From Limnanthes douglasii subsp. nivea (Eukaryota; Streptophyta; Magnoliopsida; Brassicales; Limnanthaceae): DNA of 64,000 bases. The notes beneath the pieces were generated by a model that did not search any database, was not told where the DNA came from, and saw only the letters and a program-made list of their open reading frames with translations. This document shows positions 1 through 9,588 of the stretch, piece after piece (positions within the stretch are counted from its first letter, which is position 1; every line of letters starts with the position of its first letter). The translations under genes were made by a program, and so were the position numbers. The stretch is taken from assembly GCA_036936605.1 (NCBI GenBank), contig JAUPFV010000001.1, positions 169,780,643 through 169,844,642 on the forward strand, in the 5' to 3' direction.

Positions 1-275
1 GTATAACTTTTCGCTACAAGACGTGCTTTATGTATTTCCACATTACCTAGGGAATCGCATTTGGTTTTGTAAACCCGTTTACAACCAATTGTTTCTTTCC
101 TTTCAGGTAATGGGACAAGATCTCATACCGCATTGTCCTGCATTGATTTATACTCTTCTTTCATAGCGTCAATCCACTTTCGAGATTCAGAGCTTGCCAT
201 GTCATGTTTGTAGGATGAGGGATCATCTACAGTTCGAGCACATAACTCATCATGATCCTGAAGATATACTATAAA

Positions 276-1000
276 TTATAGACCTATAGTACTCTTCATT
301 TCTCTCTTGGACCTTCTTAAAGGCACTATTTCCTCTTGTTGCACTTCTTGAGGAGGTAGACTTTTTTTTCCAGTATGAACGATGTCCTTTTGATTCCCTT
401 GTGGAATATTATCTTGAGGTTCCTCTTGTTCTACCAGGGCCATATTTGTATCTTGTTTAGAACCCTCAAGTGGAGCATCAATGTTAATTTGAGGATTAAC
501 TTGTTCTAATGGGACCAAAATGATTGGCATTACAGCCCAATCTTTAGATATCTGAGTATCCCTATTAAAACCTTCATGAATCTCTATGGATTCTTCCTTA
601 AAATCAACATCTGTTCCCTTATTCTTCCCCCCAAACTCAACATCCTCTAGAAACTTGGTTGTTCCTGTCTCAAATATTATACCAGCGAGGAATGTTCGGA
701 ATAACCTATGAAGAAACAACTAACTGTTTTTGGGTCCAGTGTCTTTTCTTGAGGTTTGTAAGGCCTCGCCTCAGCTGGGCAACCCCACACATGAAAATGC
801 TTTAAGTTAGGCCTACATCCATTCTAAAGCTCATATGGAGTCCTAACAGTAGCCTTTATGGGTACTCGATTGAGTATATAAGCGGGACATTTGATGGCTT
901 CCCCCAGAGAGATAATGGTAGAGATGAGTGACTTATCATGCTTCTAACCATATCTTTTAGTGTTCGGTGTCGTCTATCAGATACACCATTCATGCAAGGT
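276..1000 (-). pseudogene. Copia A integrase C-terminus and linker to RT
   Basis: From about 1000 down to 720 the minus strand reads AIKCPAYILN, FHVWGCPAE and PYKPQEKTLDPKTVSCFFIGYSE in broken frames, the conserved C-terminal region of copia integrase. The open frame 719-276 continues with the acidic linker (FLEDVEFGGKNKGTDVDF) and ends VPLRRSKREMKST, the basic junction just before RT in copia Pol. Copia B shows the same residues at 36163-36720. RT lies beyond the left edge. Confidence 0.78.
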
Positions 1001-1097
1001 GGACCTGGCATATTGTATTGAGGAACTATTCCACACTTCTCTAGGCAGTGTGCAAAGGGTCCTGGACATTGTTCACCTGACCGTCATATCCACCATA

Positions 1098-1301
1098 TTA
1101 TTCACCACCAAGGTTAGATCTAACGGTCTTAATTTTTTTACCAAGTTGTTTCTCAACCTTGGTCTTAAAAGCTATGAACTTGTCCAAGGCCTCAGACTTT
1201 TCATGAAGAAGATAGAGGTAACCAAAACGAGAGTAGTCGTCGATGAATGATATAAAGTACCACTGCTCGTTCCACGATTCCTGTGGAAATGGTCCACACA
1301 T
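1098..1301 (-). pseudogene. Copia A integrase catalytic core fragment
   Basis: This frame encodes CGPFPQESWNEQWYFISFIDDYSR and continues to RSNLGGE. The motif FIDDYSR carries the second-strand environment of the integrase D-D-E core. The second catalytic region, normally RSDRGGE in copia elements, reads RSNLGGE, so the catalytic aspartate has become asparagine. Together with the surrounding stops this shows an inactive integrase. Confidence 0.8.
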
Positions 1302-1337
1302 GTCGGTGTATATTAACTCTAGGACTTCCTCTGCTCT

Positions 1338-1730
1338 TTATACTCCTAACGTTTTGACTTTGGTTTGTTTCCCTTTGATACACTCGACACAAATACCAAA
1401 GTTGGAGTAATCAAGGTGGCCTAATAAACCTTCAGCAACAAGCTTGTCCATCCTATCTTTGGATATGTGACCTAGCCGCTTATGCCACAGTTTAGAAGAT
1501 CTTTCAGATTTAGTGATATTGTTTGGTGTACGTTGTGTATTCATAGAAATGTTGCGATTATTAATAGTATTCAACAAATACAAATTATCATCTTTAATTA
1601 AATTTCTATTTACAACAATCATATTATTTAGAGAGAGTGTAAAACAATTGTTTCCCATCAGACAAGAGTAACCTTGCAAGTCTAAAATTGGAAAAGAAAT
1701 TAAGTTCCTTCGAAAAGTGGGAACATACAT
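1338..1730 (-). pseudogene. Copia A protease end and GAG-pre-integrase domain
   Basis: The frame opens with the segment after the protease (YVPTFRRNLISFPIL, a hallmark of copia protease C-termini). It then carries the GAG-pre-integrase zinc-binding domain: LWHKRLGHISKDRMDKL followed by CVECIKGKQTKV, giving the H...H...CX2C arrangement that begins copia integrase. The protease active-site region upstream (about 1740-1890) is too disrupted to read. Integrase would insert the cDNA into the host genome. This copy is dead. Confidence 0.82.
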
Positions 1731-1894
1731 TACATTCTCTAAAAATAATACATGTCCAGTGGAAAGTTTTCAAGAAAAATCACAAGTAGCTAAAACATCA
1801 CATGAGCTCCCGTTTGCCGTAAAAATGGATCTTTCATCCTCATTTAGCATCCTGCTCTTTGACGTACCCTGCAAAGAAACACCAACATGAGTTG

Positions 1895-2365
1895 TTAAAG
1901 CCGAATAAACCCACAAAGTATTTTTTTCACAGAAACTATGTTACTTTCTAAAACAACCAAAGATCTGGGAGTACATTTGCTTATCATACAAGCCCGACAT
2001 TTCTCACAATCCTTATTTAAATGTCTTTTCTCCTTGCAGCAAAAACATCGACCTACAGTCGATTCCTCAGGTTTTTTCTTCTTTACCGGACCTTGACATG
2101 GTCCTTTGCCATCTTCTTTCAATTTAGGTCCTACCTTGTTTGTTGATTTAATCACATTAGCCTCAGGTGCTATTCCTTTAAGTCTTTCCTCCTCCTGTGC
2201 AGCGTGGGAAATCAACTCATTGATATTCCACTTTTCTCGCATGCAGTTATAGGTGGACTGGAAATACTTAAACCGGTCTGGAAGTGAATGAAATGTGAAT
2301 CCCATTATGTATTCCTCAGGTAAGTCTAAACCGAATTTCTTTAACTTTTGGCCAATCATCGACAT
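1895..2365 (-). pseudogene. Copia A gag C-terminal part with zinc knuckle
   Basis: Continuation of copia Gag. It holds the conserved middle region (LPEEYIMGFTFHSLPDRFKY), a lysine-rich linker, and a knuckle CFCCKEKRHLNKDCEKC of the CX2C...H...C type that binds retroelement RNA. The usual glycine before the histidine is arginine, so the knuckle is slightly degenerate. The matching part of copia B ends abruptly just before this knuckle, where that copy has an internal deletion. Confidence 0.78.
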
Positions 2366-2404
2366 TCCCAGAATATTCTCCCAAATTTTAACTTTGCCAT
2401 TATA

Positions 2405-2803
2405 CTATTTGGTAGCTAGCTCGATGAGTAAACGCTGCATCTCTAGCTTCTCATTTTTGGCAAAGGCTTTCTCAACCTCTGTGAGAAAGACAGAGGCAGT
2501 GGTAACACCTTTAGAGATAGCCCCACGCAATGATACTGGTATCTCTTGTAACAAGAGTGCCATGTATAACTTATTTGACCTCTCCCACCTTTCATCAGCC
2601 TTAGTTTTATTCGATGTACTTTCGGGACTAATGGAGGATGGTTTGGGAGTTGACAATTCATAGTCGTAATCATATATAGATAAAAACAACAACATATCTT
2701 CCTTCCACAATTGGAAGTCCGAACAATCCAACATGGGTGGACGATTTCCAAATAAATTGTAACAAGTGGATACTATAATAAGAACAAACAACACAAAGCA
2801 CAT
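2405..2803 (-). pseudogene. Copia A gag, N-terminal part
   Basis: Open frame of 132 residues encoding the N-terminal half of a copia Gag capsid protein. The stretch LDCSDFQLWKEDMLLFLS fits the start of plant copia Gag proteins (UBN2/Retrotran_gag family), where a conserved tryptophan lies near the first helix. The frame closes at a stop near 2405 and Gag continues in the next segment, so this copy is interrupted. The same start, including the preceding hydrophobic leader-like residues, occurs in copia B at 35246, which supports this reading. In an intact element Gag would build the cytoplasmic virus-like particle. Confidence 0.8.
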
Positions 2804-2830
2804 TTAGCATCTTGACATATAACTAAAACC

Positions 2831-3775
2831 ATATGCTTAAATATTGGATACCTACGAATGGAAGATTGTTAATAATCAAAATATATCTTTGAAGATAATA
2901 CCAAAAAAATTTCTATTCATATGTTATTCTATGAAAACTGTAAAATTCCAAGTATAATACGAGAGAGAAAGAAAGGTTTATATAAAGAAGTAGTTTAAAA
3001 TATTCTATGGTCACAGATTAATAGATATTACAAAGGTACATCAAGAAAGCTTATATTCCCGATGAGCTTCAATCGGGGTTGGATATCTAGAAATTAAGTG
3101 GTGATGAGCTTGATTAACTTGAGTATATGATAGTAATGGATGAATTTAAAGGTTATGGAGTTAGAAGAGTGGTTACTTCTGCCAAAATAAAGCCTTTCAC
3201 TCAGATATCTCGTCGGACAGAAACCACTCAGCAAATCTCCATCTTCGTCTCTATTATTTGCAAATTTTCTCTAATGAAGACTTTGTACTTCATGCTCAAA
3301 GTCAAATAGCTCAAAATGAAAGTTATGTTTCTGACTTACTCTCTTTCTCCAAAATAGTAGTTGAAAATGTCTCATTAACACTAAAAAAATGCAGAATCTT
3401 TGGAATTATAGAGATAATGATGATTGAAGTAAAAATAGAAGATGGAAAAGTTTCTTAAATACCATTGCATTAAGCTGATAGTCATATTTCCTAAGAAGAT
3501 GATTTAAGACCAGATGAAGAAGTTGCCATTGGTAAGTTAGTGTGGCAAGGAAGCATATCCCACAAAGAGGGATGATATCAGTTCTTCACATTATAGCTCG
3601 TTAGGTTGCCAACTTAGAAGCAAATGAGGTGCCTTGGCTATTACTTTTTCGAACTGGTTTAACGTAGTTTTGATGGCTTTATATGTTACGTACTATGGGA
3701 CTTGCACAAAATCTTGGATTGGTTTTTCTAAGCAAGCACTAAGTGGTACTTATAGCTTCATAAAGCTTGGCATTC
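2831..3775. other. Spacer, no recognisable gene
   Basis: AT-rich DNA between the truncated copia A and the left LTR of the chromovirus. Short frames at 3127-3309 and 3258-3458 show no family motif and overlap each other. The part next to 3775 does not match the terminal 55-60 bp of the other chromovirus LTR, so that LTR end appears replaced here. Nothing else could be supported. Confidence 0.5.
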
Positions 3776-4253
3776 CCTAAAAGAATAGAGAAATGGGACA
3801 CTTAGAGCTTTTTAGAGAGAGAAAGTACAATAATTTGATGGGTGAGGAATAAATGAAGTTCTCCTCCTTATATAGGTTCCATGGATGATTCTAGAAGAGG
3901 TTCTAGAGTCATCTCGTTCTGGAAGCTTCTCTCTAATTACAAATAATAAAAGAAAGTTCTAGATTACAAGGAAAGTTCTATAATATCCTAGAATGTTCTT
4001 GGATCTTCCGGAATGTTCCAGAAGTGATGTAGAGTCTTTTAGAAGCTTGTGGAATACTCTGGAATGTTGCAGAAGTGATGAAGAGTCTTCTGGAAGCTTG
4101 TGGAATATCATGGAAGCTTCAGACTTCTGGAATGTTCCAGAAATGATGAAAAGTCTTCCAGAATCTTCTCTAACTCTCTAGGATATTCTAGATACTTCCA
4201 AGGAACCTCACAGACCGGACTGTCTCTAGAGGGAGATTGGGCGGGCCGTGACA
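3776..4253 (-). repeat. Chromovirus 3' LTR, outer end truncated
   Basis: Aligns with 9070-9588 over almost all its length. Relative to that copy it lacks about 26 bp near 3825 and the terminal ~55 bp on its left. It begins on the minus strand with TGTCACGG immediately after the purine tract. A TATA-like TTATATA (plus-strand letters) lies at 3868-3874, and HSE-like sites GAATGTTCCAGAA at 4011-4023 and 4130-4142 plus a one-mismatch copy at 4062-4074. Confidence 0.88.
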
Positions 4254-4263
4254 TTCTCCCCCA
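4254..4263 (-). other. Polypurine tract, chromovirus
   Basis: On the minus strand GGGGGAGAA abuts TGTCACGG, the first bases of the 3' LTR. This is the plus-strand DNA primer used during reverse transcription. It fixes the inner border of the left LTR at 4253. Confidence 0.8.
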
Positions 4264-4825
4264 CGAAATCTCGCGACGTCCTCGTCGTGGTGTGTTTGTT
4301 GAACTTCTCAATGTCATCCTTGAACTGCCAAAGGGATTCTTCAGGTTCCTAAGTTGCTTCCTGAACTGATGTATTCTTCCACTTCACCAGATACTCCTTG
4401 CAAGGTGGTACACCTTTCCTCCAGACAATGCGGTCGGCCAGTAGCTCGTCTACATCTTTATCGAATGATGTGGCAATCATGGGTGGTGCTCGGCTAGATT
4501 CTCCTCGACTTTTATCTTCCTTGTCTTGATGAAATGGCTTTAAGTTGCTGACATGGAAGACCAGATGGATTTTCATGTTAGATGGGAGTTCTACTCGGTA
4601 AGATGATTTCCCTACTTTGGCTATCACCTCAAATATTCCCTCATACTTTCTTAACAAGCCTTTGTGTAGCGGTCTGGTGTACTTGAATTGTTGTGGAAGG
4701 AGCTTGAAAATACCATGTCGCCAGCTTGGAATTCCATGTGTCGTCGTTTCTGATCCGCCCATTTTTTCATTTTTTTTGTCGTCTTTGCCAATTGGGCGCG
4801 TGCGAAGTCTCTTTGATGCTGCCAA
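4264..4825 (-). pseudogene. Chromovirus integrase C-terminus with chromodomain
   Basis: The frame begins with the integrase C-terminal region and GPY/F-like part (KYTRPLHKGLLRKYEGIFEV, YRVELPSNMKIHLVFHVSNL). It then enters a chromodomain: VDELLADRIVWRKGVPPC and YLVKWKN. A TAG replaces the conserved tryptophan codon after EAT. Beyond it the frame continues EESLWQFKDDIEKF to the purine tract. Chromodomains guide integration toward particular histone marks in this branch. Confidence 0.8.
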
Positions 4826-4829
4826 TCTT

Positions 4830-5640
4830 GGGTGGTCTTGTCTGCGCCAGGGCTAGTACCTGCATAGGAAGAAATGAAAGTACTTGGTGTTAAAGGCTGT
4901 TTCCCGGTTGTGAGTTCGAAAGGACTCTTCCCGGTGGACTCTGAGCGTTGGAGATTGTAAGAGAACTGCGCTACATCGAGTAGTCGTGACCAATCTCGTT
5001 GGTTGGCGCTAACATAATGTCGGATGTATAGTTCTAGTAGCGTTTTTACTCGTTCCGTCTATCCGTCTAATTGGAGGTGAAAGCTGGTAGAGAAGTTGAG
5101 TTGGGTACCCATTAGTTTAAAGAGCTTAGTCCAAAATTTCCTTGTGAAGCGGACATCTCGATCACTCACAATATTCTTCGGGATCCCTCAATACTTTACA
5201 ACGTATCGGAAGAACAGTTGGCTGCTTCTTTGGCTGTGCACCTATGTGAAGCTGTTGCAAAGGTTGTGTACATGGTGAATCTGTCTACCACTACCATAAT
5301 CATTCCAAAGCCGTCTGACTTGGGAAAACAAGTGATAAAGTCCATCGAGACGCTCTCCCATGGTCTCTCGGGAATAGGAAGTGGTTCTAATAGTCAGATT
5401 GGTTGTTTTTGTTTGATCTTGTCTTGTTGGCATATGGGACACGTCCGTACATATGTCTCTACGTCGTCTCGAAGTTAGGGCCAAAAGAACTTCTCGTGCA
5501 CTAGGGCTAAGGTGCGATGAGTTCCGCAAGATAGGCTGCCCACATTGAGTCATGACATTCTTTGATGATGTCTCTTCGTAAGTTGTCCCACCGAGGGACA
5601 TAGATCCGTCTCCTAGAAGTGAGAAGTAGATCATCTTCAA
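4830..5640 (-). pseudogene. Chromovirus integrase, frameshifted
   Basis: Integrase is spread over several minus frames. In one frame near 5400-5450 the zinc-finger end CPICQQDK is followed by the core start [13 protein letters not shown] and MVVVDRFT, the first catalytic aspartate region. An overlapping frame at 5640-5242 is a shifted reading. The rest of the core runs down to about 4830. Frameshifts and stops make the protein non-functional. Confidence 0.7.
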
Positions 5641-5990
5641 CCCAGAATTATCTCATTTTTTCCTGCCTTGGTCAGCTCCATCATGTTTTTTTCTTTTGGG
5701 TCTTTGACCATCCTTTCCTTTATACGTCCCATTAACATGCTGTTAGCTTGGGTGAGATTTGCAAATTCTGCTTTGCGACTAAGTGCATCGGCGACAACGT
5801 TGGCTTTCCCTGGTTTGTACTCGAGATCATAGTCGAATTCTGCAAGGAAATATTTCCATCTTGCTTGTTTGGCGCTTAACTTTTTCTGTGTTTGGAAGTA
5901 GCTTGTCGTCATATTGTCTGTCTTGATAAAGAACTTTGAACCGAGGAGGTAATGTCTCCACACGCGTAAACAATGAACCACTGCTGTCAT
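5637..5990 (-). pseudogene. Chromovirus RNase H C-terminal part
   Basis: 117 residues matching the end of the gypsy RNase H and its junction: VVHCLRVWRHYLLGSKFFIKTDN, then QARWKYFLAEFDYDLEYKPGK and NVVADALSRK. The A-D-A-L-S-R motif closes this domain in chromoviruses. The first half, about 6000-6260, is visible only in broken frames. The domain would remove the RNA strand during reverse transcription. Confidence 0.83.
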
Positions 5991-6281
5991 CTCTTTCTTT
6001 TGTACAGTGTAACTCCGTTCTGTATCATTCAGTTTACGACTTTCAAATGCGATGGGGTGTCCTTCCTACATGAGCACTCCTCCTATAACAAAGTCTGAAG
6101 CATCGATGCGCAGTTCGAATGGCATGGTTGGGTCAAGAATTTTCAAGACTGGCTCCTCGATCACGACCTATTTTAGTTCTTCAAATGATTTCTGACATCG
6201 GTTCGACCACTCCCATGTTTTTCCTTTCTTTAATAGATCGGTGAGGGGGGATGCCTTCTGGGAGTACACAAGGATGAAACG

Positions 6282-6734
6282 TCAATGGTAGTTGGCAAGG
6301 CCTAGGAAGGATCGTAGTTCCTCTACTTTGGTTGGAGCTGTCCATTTCTGAATTGTACGGATTTTGGCTTCATCCATTATAAGCTTCCCATCGCTAGTCT
6401 TTTGACCTAGGAAAAATACTTCCTCTTGGGAAAATGAACATTTTTCTGCCTTCACATATAGCTCGTTCTCCTTTAATGCTTGGAAAACTGTGCGCAAATG
6501 CTTGACATGCTCGTCTATTGTCTTTCTATATATTACGATATTATTAAGGTATACTACGACAAATTCGTCTAAATAGGGGTGGAGGATTTTATTCATTAAT
6601 GTGCAAAATATAGCGGGCGCGTTGGTTAGTCTTAATGGCATGACTAGAAACTCGTAAGCCCTGTACCTGGTCACACATGCCGTCTTTTGTTCGTCGCCTT
6701 CTGCAATTCTAACCTGGTAGTATCCTGATCGCAA
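6282..6734 (-). pseudogene. Chromovirus RT palm and thumb, catalytic motif lost
   Basis: Continues RT in the same frame: RSGYYQVRIAEGDEQKTA, then MPLRLTNAPAIF (normally MPFGLTNAPATF), then YLNNIVIY at 6551-6540 where the invariant catalytic motif is YLDD. Both catalytic aspartates are asparagine, so this RT cannot polymerise. The segment ends in the thumb/connection (GLANYH) at a stop. Confidence 0.85.
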
Positions 6735-6767
6735 ATCGAGCTTGGTGAAGTATCTTGCATTCCCCAG

Positions 6768-7505
6768 TTAGTCGAACAAGTCTGCGATTAGCGGTATTGG
6801 GTATTTGTTCTTCACGGTCACTTTGTTGAGTGACCGGTAGTCGATGCACATCCTCATCGATCCATGCTTCTTCTTTTGAAATAATACTGGTTCTCCGTAG
6901 GGTGCTTTGGATGGTTGGATATACCCTGCATCCAATAGATCTCTGAGTTGCTTCTTTAATTCTGCTAACTCTGGTGGGGACATCCGGTATGGTGCTCGCG
7001 TGGGAGGTTTGGCTCCAAGCTCTAGTTCAATGGCATGGTCAATTTCTCTTCGTGGTGGTAACTTTTTTGGAAGCTCCTCGGGCATCACACATTTGAATTC
7101 TTCGAGAACTTTATTTATCTCTATTGGGACTGCTTTGGATTGGGTGTTTGGTTTTTCTTCCTTCATGGTTGCTAGAAAAGTCACTTCGCCCCTTTTAAGC
7201 CCTTTGTTGAGTTGTATTGCGGACAAAACCTTCATATCTTTGGACTCGTTAGTAACCAGGACAAGGTATACTGAATTCTCCCCGATGATGTACAAGGAGT
7301 CAAAAGGTGGCATGGGGATGGCCCGTTGTTCACGTATAAACTCCATTCCTAACACCATGCTAAAGTTATCCATTGGAATAACTGAAAAGTTTACCTGACC
7401 GGACCATTGGTTAAGATGTGTTTCTACATTTTGTGCTTCACCTTCCAATGGTTGTGCTTCTGAATTTACAGCCTTCACAGTACCCCCTCCTTTGACAATA
7501 TGCAT
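6768..7505 (-). pseudogene. Chromovirus protease C-terminal part and RT N-terminal part
   Basis: Same frame as the upstream gag segment. It holds the second half of the protease ([18 protein letters not shown]), a linker, then the RT fingers: [55 protein letters not shown] and [20 protein letters not shown]. These are diagnostic for Ty3/gypsy RT. It ends IADLFD at a TAA where a glutamine codon (CAA) is expected, a C-to-T change. RT would copy element RNA into cDNA. Confidence 0.85.
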
Positions 7506-7550
7506 GCCTAGCCGAGTTGCTTCTTTCTTGGATATGAAGTTGTGGGTTGC

Positions 7551-8333
7551 TCATGTATGCACTAAGGCACGAGATATTTTTCCATTCACGCTGACATCCA
7601 CAAACATAGGTGTCTTGTCTTTACATTTGGTTTTCTCTCCTTTAGGTCGGACACTGCTCAGTTTTTGTAACGAGTTTACCATTGACTCACGTTCTTCTTC
7701 GAAATCGATCTCCTCTATTAGTGCGCTAAGCTTTCCTCTCTTTGGGAAATCTCGGACTCTATGATTTCTGTTGCATATGAAACATTTGTATTGGGACGTA
7801 TCTTCTTCCTTACGGTTAGGAACTTTGTCCCTTGGCGGAAGATATCTCCTCTGAGTCTGTCTGTCTCTATCATTTCTTCCACCACCACTTTTATTATAGT
7901 AGCTCCCCGGATTTCTTCCCTTTTCGTCATAATTAGCATTGTAGTTTCTAGGACGATAATTTGGATCATAGTTTTTTCCCAAGTAATTTGGGTTTGGGTT
8001 TGTGTTTCCCGAGTTTTTGGCTTTTTCTTCCGAGTAGGTATCATGCAATTTCTCGGCTTCGGTTATGGCTTCGGTCAATGTTAGAACATGTCTTCGATCT
8101 AACTCTTGTTTCACCAATCCTTTCGCACCGCATAAGAAGTTGAAGAGCTTCTCTTCTTCAGATAGGTTGGGTATTTCTAGTAACAAGTTTGTATACGCTT
8201 GGGTATACTCTTTGATTGAACCCGTTTGTTTCAGGTATTTTAATTTGGCTCTCGCTTCGTAAGTCGCATTAACAGGGTAAAAATACTTCTTAAGATCATT
8301 CTTAAAGTCTGACCAATTATCGATAGTAGCCAT
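7551..8333 (-). pseudogene. Chromovirus gag capsid, zinc knuckle and protease start
   Basis: 260 residues with the retrotransposon Gag core (WSDFKNDLKKYFYP, LKQTGSIKEYTQAYTNLLLEI) and then an arginine/asparagine-rich linker. A knuckle CFICNRNHRVRDFPKR follows, in which the last cysteine is replaced. The frame runs into the aspartic protease (FVDVSVNGKISRALV) and ends inside its active site: the expected D-T-G reads H-T-stop (7551-7559). Past the stop the same frame continues in the protease-RT segment, so Gag and Pol were a single frame in the ancestor. Confidence 0.82.
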
Positions 8334-8480
8334 ACCTTGTTGGATTTTTTCGCTCCAGAGTCTCCACCATGCTAAGGCATTGTCGGTGAGGAATATCGTT
8401 GCTCTTTCTATTTTCTTTCAGTCGTCTGCCATCGTGAGGTGCTTAAAGTACCTCTCGCAGCTCCATATGAATGTGTTAAT

Positions 8481-8882
8481 TTATTTGGCGTCTCTCTTCC
8501 CATCATAAGGCTTAGGTTTTGGAGCATCTTCCCTTGTAATTTTACTCGTCCCACCATTTATCGCAGCCTTTTTGCATAATATGAGCTCGCCACTAATCCC
8601 CTCTAATGTTTCCTTGAGTGTTTTCAACTCATGCTCGACTGACGTTATCATGTTCGCCGTTTGTCTGAGCTTAAGTAGTTCTTCCTCGGCTGCCAACAAC
8701 CTGGCCATGACGATCTCGCCTTCTTCCATGATTTGGGTTTGTGTCTCCATCTTGACAGTGTCTATGGATTTGCTTACGAAGTCATCCATGGTATATTTCC
8801 ACCTCTTAAGAGATTCATTTCTCAAGAACTCTTCATCGGCGCGCAGGAATAAGTCGCTCATTTGTTGTTCTAAGCGTACCAT
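8481..8882 (-). pseudogene. Chromovirus gag, N-terminal part
   Basis: A 133-residue frame starting MVRLEQQMSDLF with heptad-like leucine spacing (LLAAEEELLKLRQTANMI) typical of the coiled N-terminus of chromovirus Gag. It ends KPKPYDGKRDAK, the conserved P-x-P-F/Y-x-G-K-R-D segment that precedes the capsid region. It stops just before the capsid part at 8333, so a stop and frameshift separate the two. The capsid protein would assemble the particle. Confidence 0.75.
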
Positions 8883-9000
8883 TGTTGCTTCAAGACTTGA
8901 CTGAACATCTTTGGATTTTTCCCTCTTTTTGGATTGACTTTCGGTACCTCTCTATGTGGTAATGTTGTTGGTTGGGTCAGCAATCCCGGAGTATCGAACC

Positions 9001-9013
9001 TGCTCTGATACCA
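9001..9013 (-). other. Primer binding site (tRNA-Met type), chromovirus
   Basis: The minus strand reads TGGTATCAGAGCA directly after the LTR end. TGGTATCAGAGC is the standard plant primer site complementary to the 3' end of initiator tRNA-Met. Its position fixes the element's orientation as minus. Confidence 0.85.
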
Positions 9014-9015
9014 AA

Positions 9016-9588
9016 CTATCACGGGCTTAGACTTTGACTAGCCCGTGCGGCACTTGAACTCTTCAAGTTAGCCTAAAAGAATAGAGGAGTGAGACACTTA
9101 GAGTTTTTTAGAGAGAGAACGTGAATTGTATTTCTAGAGAGATAAAGTACAATAATTTGATGGGTGAGGAGAAAATGAAGTTCTCCAACTTATATAGGTT
9201 CCATGGATGATTCTAGAAGATGTTCTAGAATCATCTCATTCTGGAAGCTTCTCTCTAATTACAAATAATAAAGGAACGTTCTAGATTACAAGGAAAGTTC
9301 TATAATATCCTAGAATGTTCTTGGGGCTTCCGGAATGTTCCAGAAGTGATGGAGTCTTCTAGAAGCTTGTGGAATATCCTGGAAGCTTGGGGCTTCTCGA
9401 ATGTTCCAGAAGTGATGGAGAGTCTTCTAGAAGCTTGTGGAATATCGTGGAAGCTTGGGGCTTCTGGAATGTTCCAGAAGTGATGAAGAGTCTTCCAAAA
9501 TCTTTTCTAACTCTAGGATATTCTAGATACTTCCAAGGAACCTCGCGGACTGGACTGTCTCTAGAGGGAGATTGGACAGGCCGTGACA
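9016..9588 (-). repeat. Chromovirus 5' LTR
   Basis: Direct repeat of 3776-4253. Reading on the minus strand it starts TGTCACGG at 9588 and ends close to the primer site at 9013. It contains U3-like sequence with three GAATGTTCCAGAA copies in a 66-68 bp tandem repeat (9333-9490), two TTCTAGAA palindromes, then a TATA box at 9190-9196, so it reads as promoter followed by transcript start toward gag. Confidence 0.88.
9190..9490 (-). promoter_or_regulatory. LTR promoter with heat-shock-element-like array
   Basis: The TATA box on the minus strand is TATATAA (9196-9190). Upstream of it are TTCTAGAA at 9211-9218 and 9223-9230, TTCTGGAAGCTTC near 9239, and GAATGTTCCAGAA at 9333-9345, 9399-9411 and 9467-9479. 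The last motif is a perfect three-unit alternation GAA-nn-TTC-nn-GAA, the binding consensus of heat-shock transcription factors. The arrangement, many units within 300 bp upstream of TATA, suggests heat-responsive transcription. This is inferred from motif match only. Confidence 0.6.

Larger units (their letters stand above)
1..2830 (-). mobile_element. Copia A: truncated Ty1/copia retrotransposon
   Basis: A copia internal region read right to left: gag, zinc knuckle, pre-integrase domain, integrase core, integrase C-terminus and the acidic linker before RT, broken by stops and frameshifts. The left part (RT, RNase H, 3' LTR) lies outside the window. On the right, similarity to the sister copy copia B stops about 25 bp upstream of the gag start, and no primer site or 5' LTR follows, so the 5' end is lost. 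Domain order integrase before RT defines Ty1/copia. Gag is nearly the same protein as in copia B (shared FQLWKEDMLLFLS), so A and B are one family. Confidence 0.9.
3776..9588 (-). mobile_element. Ty3/gypsy chromovirus, decayed, with both LTRs
   Basis: Element read right to left: LTR 9588-9016, tRNA-Met-type primer site, gag with zinc knuckle, protease, RT, RNase H, integrase, chromodomain, purine tract, LTR 4253-3776. RT before integrase marks Ty3/gypsy, and the C-terminal chromodomain marks the chromovirus branch. The frame runs collinearly with point stops, and key catalytic residues are changed, so it is not autonomous. The outer ~55 bp of the left LTR are missing, so no target duplication can be checked. 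Gag, protease and part of RT share one frame, with single stops at 7551-7553 and 6768-6770. Confidence 0.9.
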
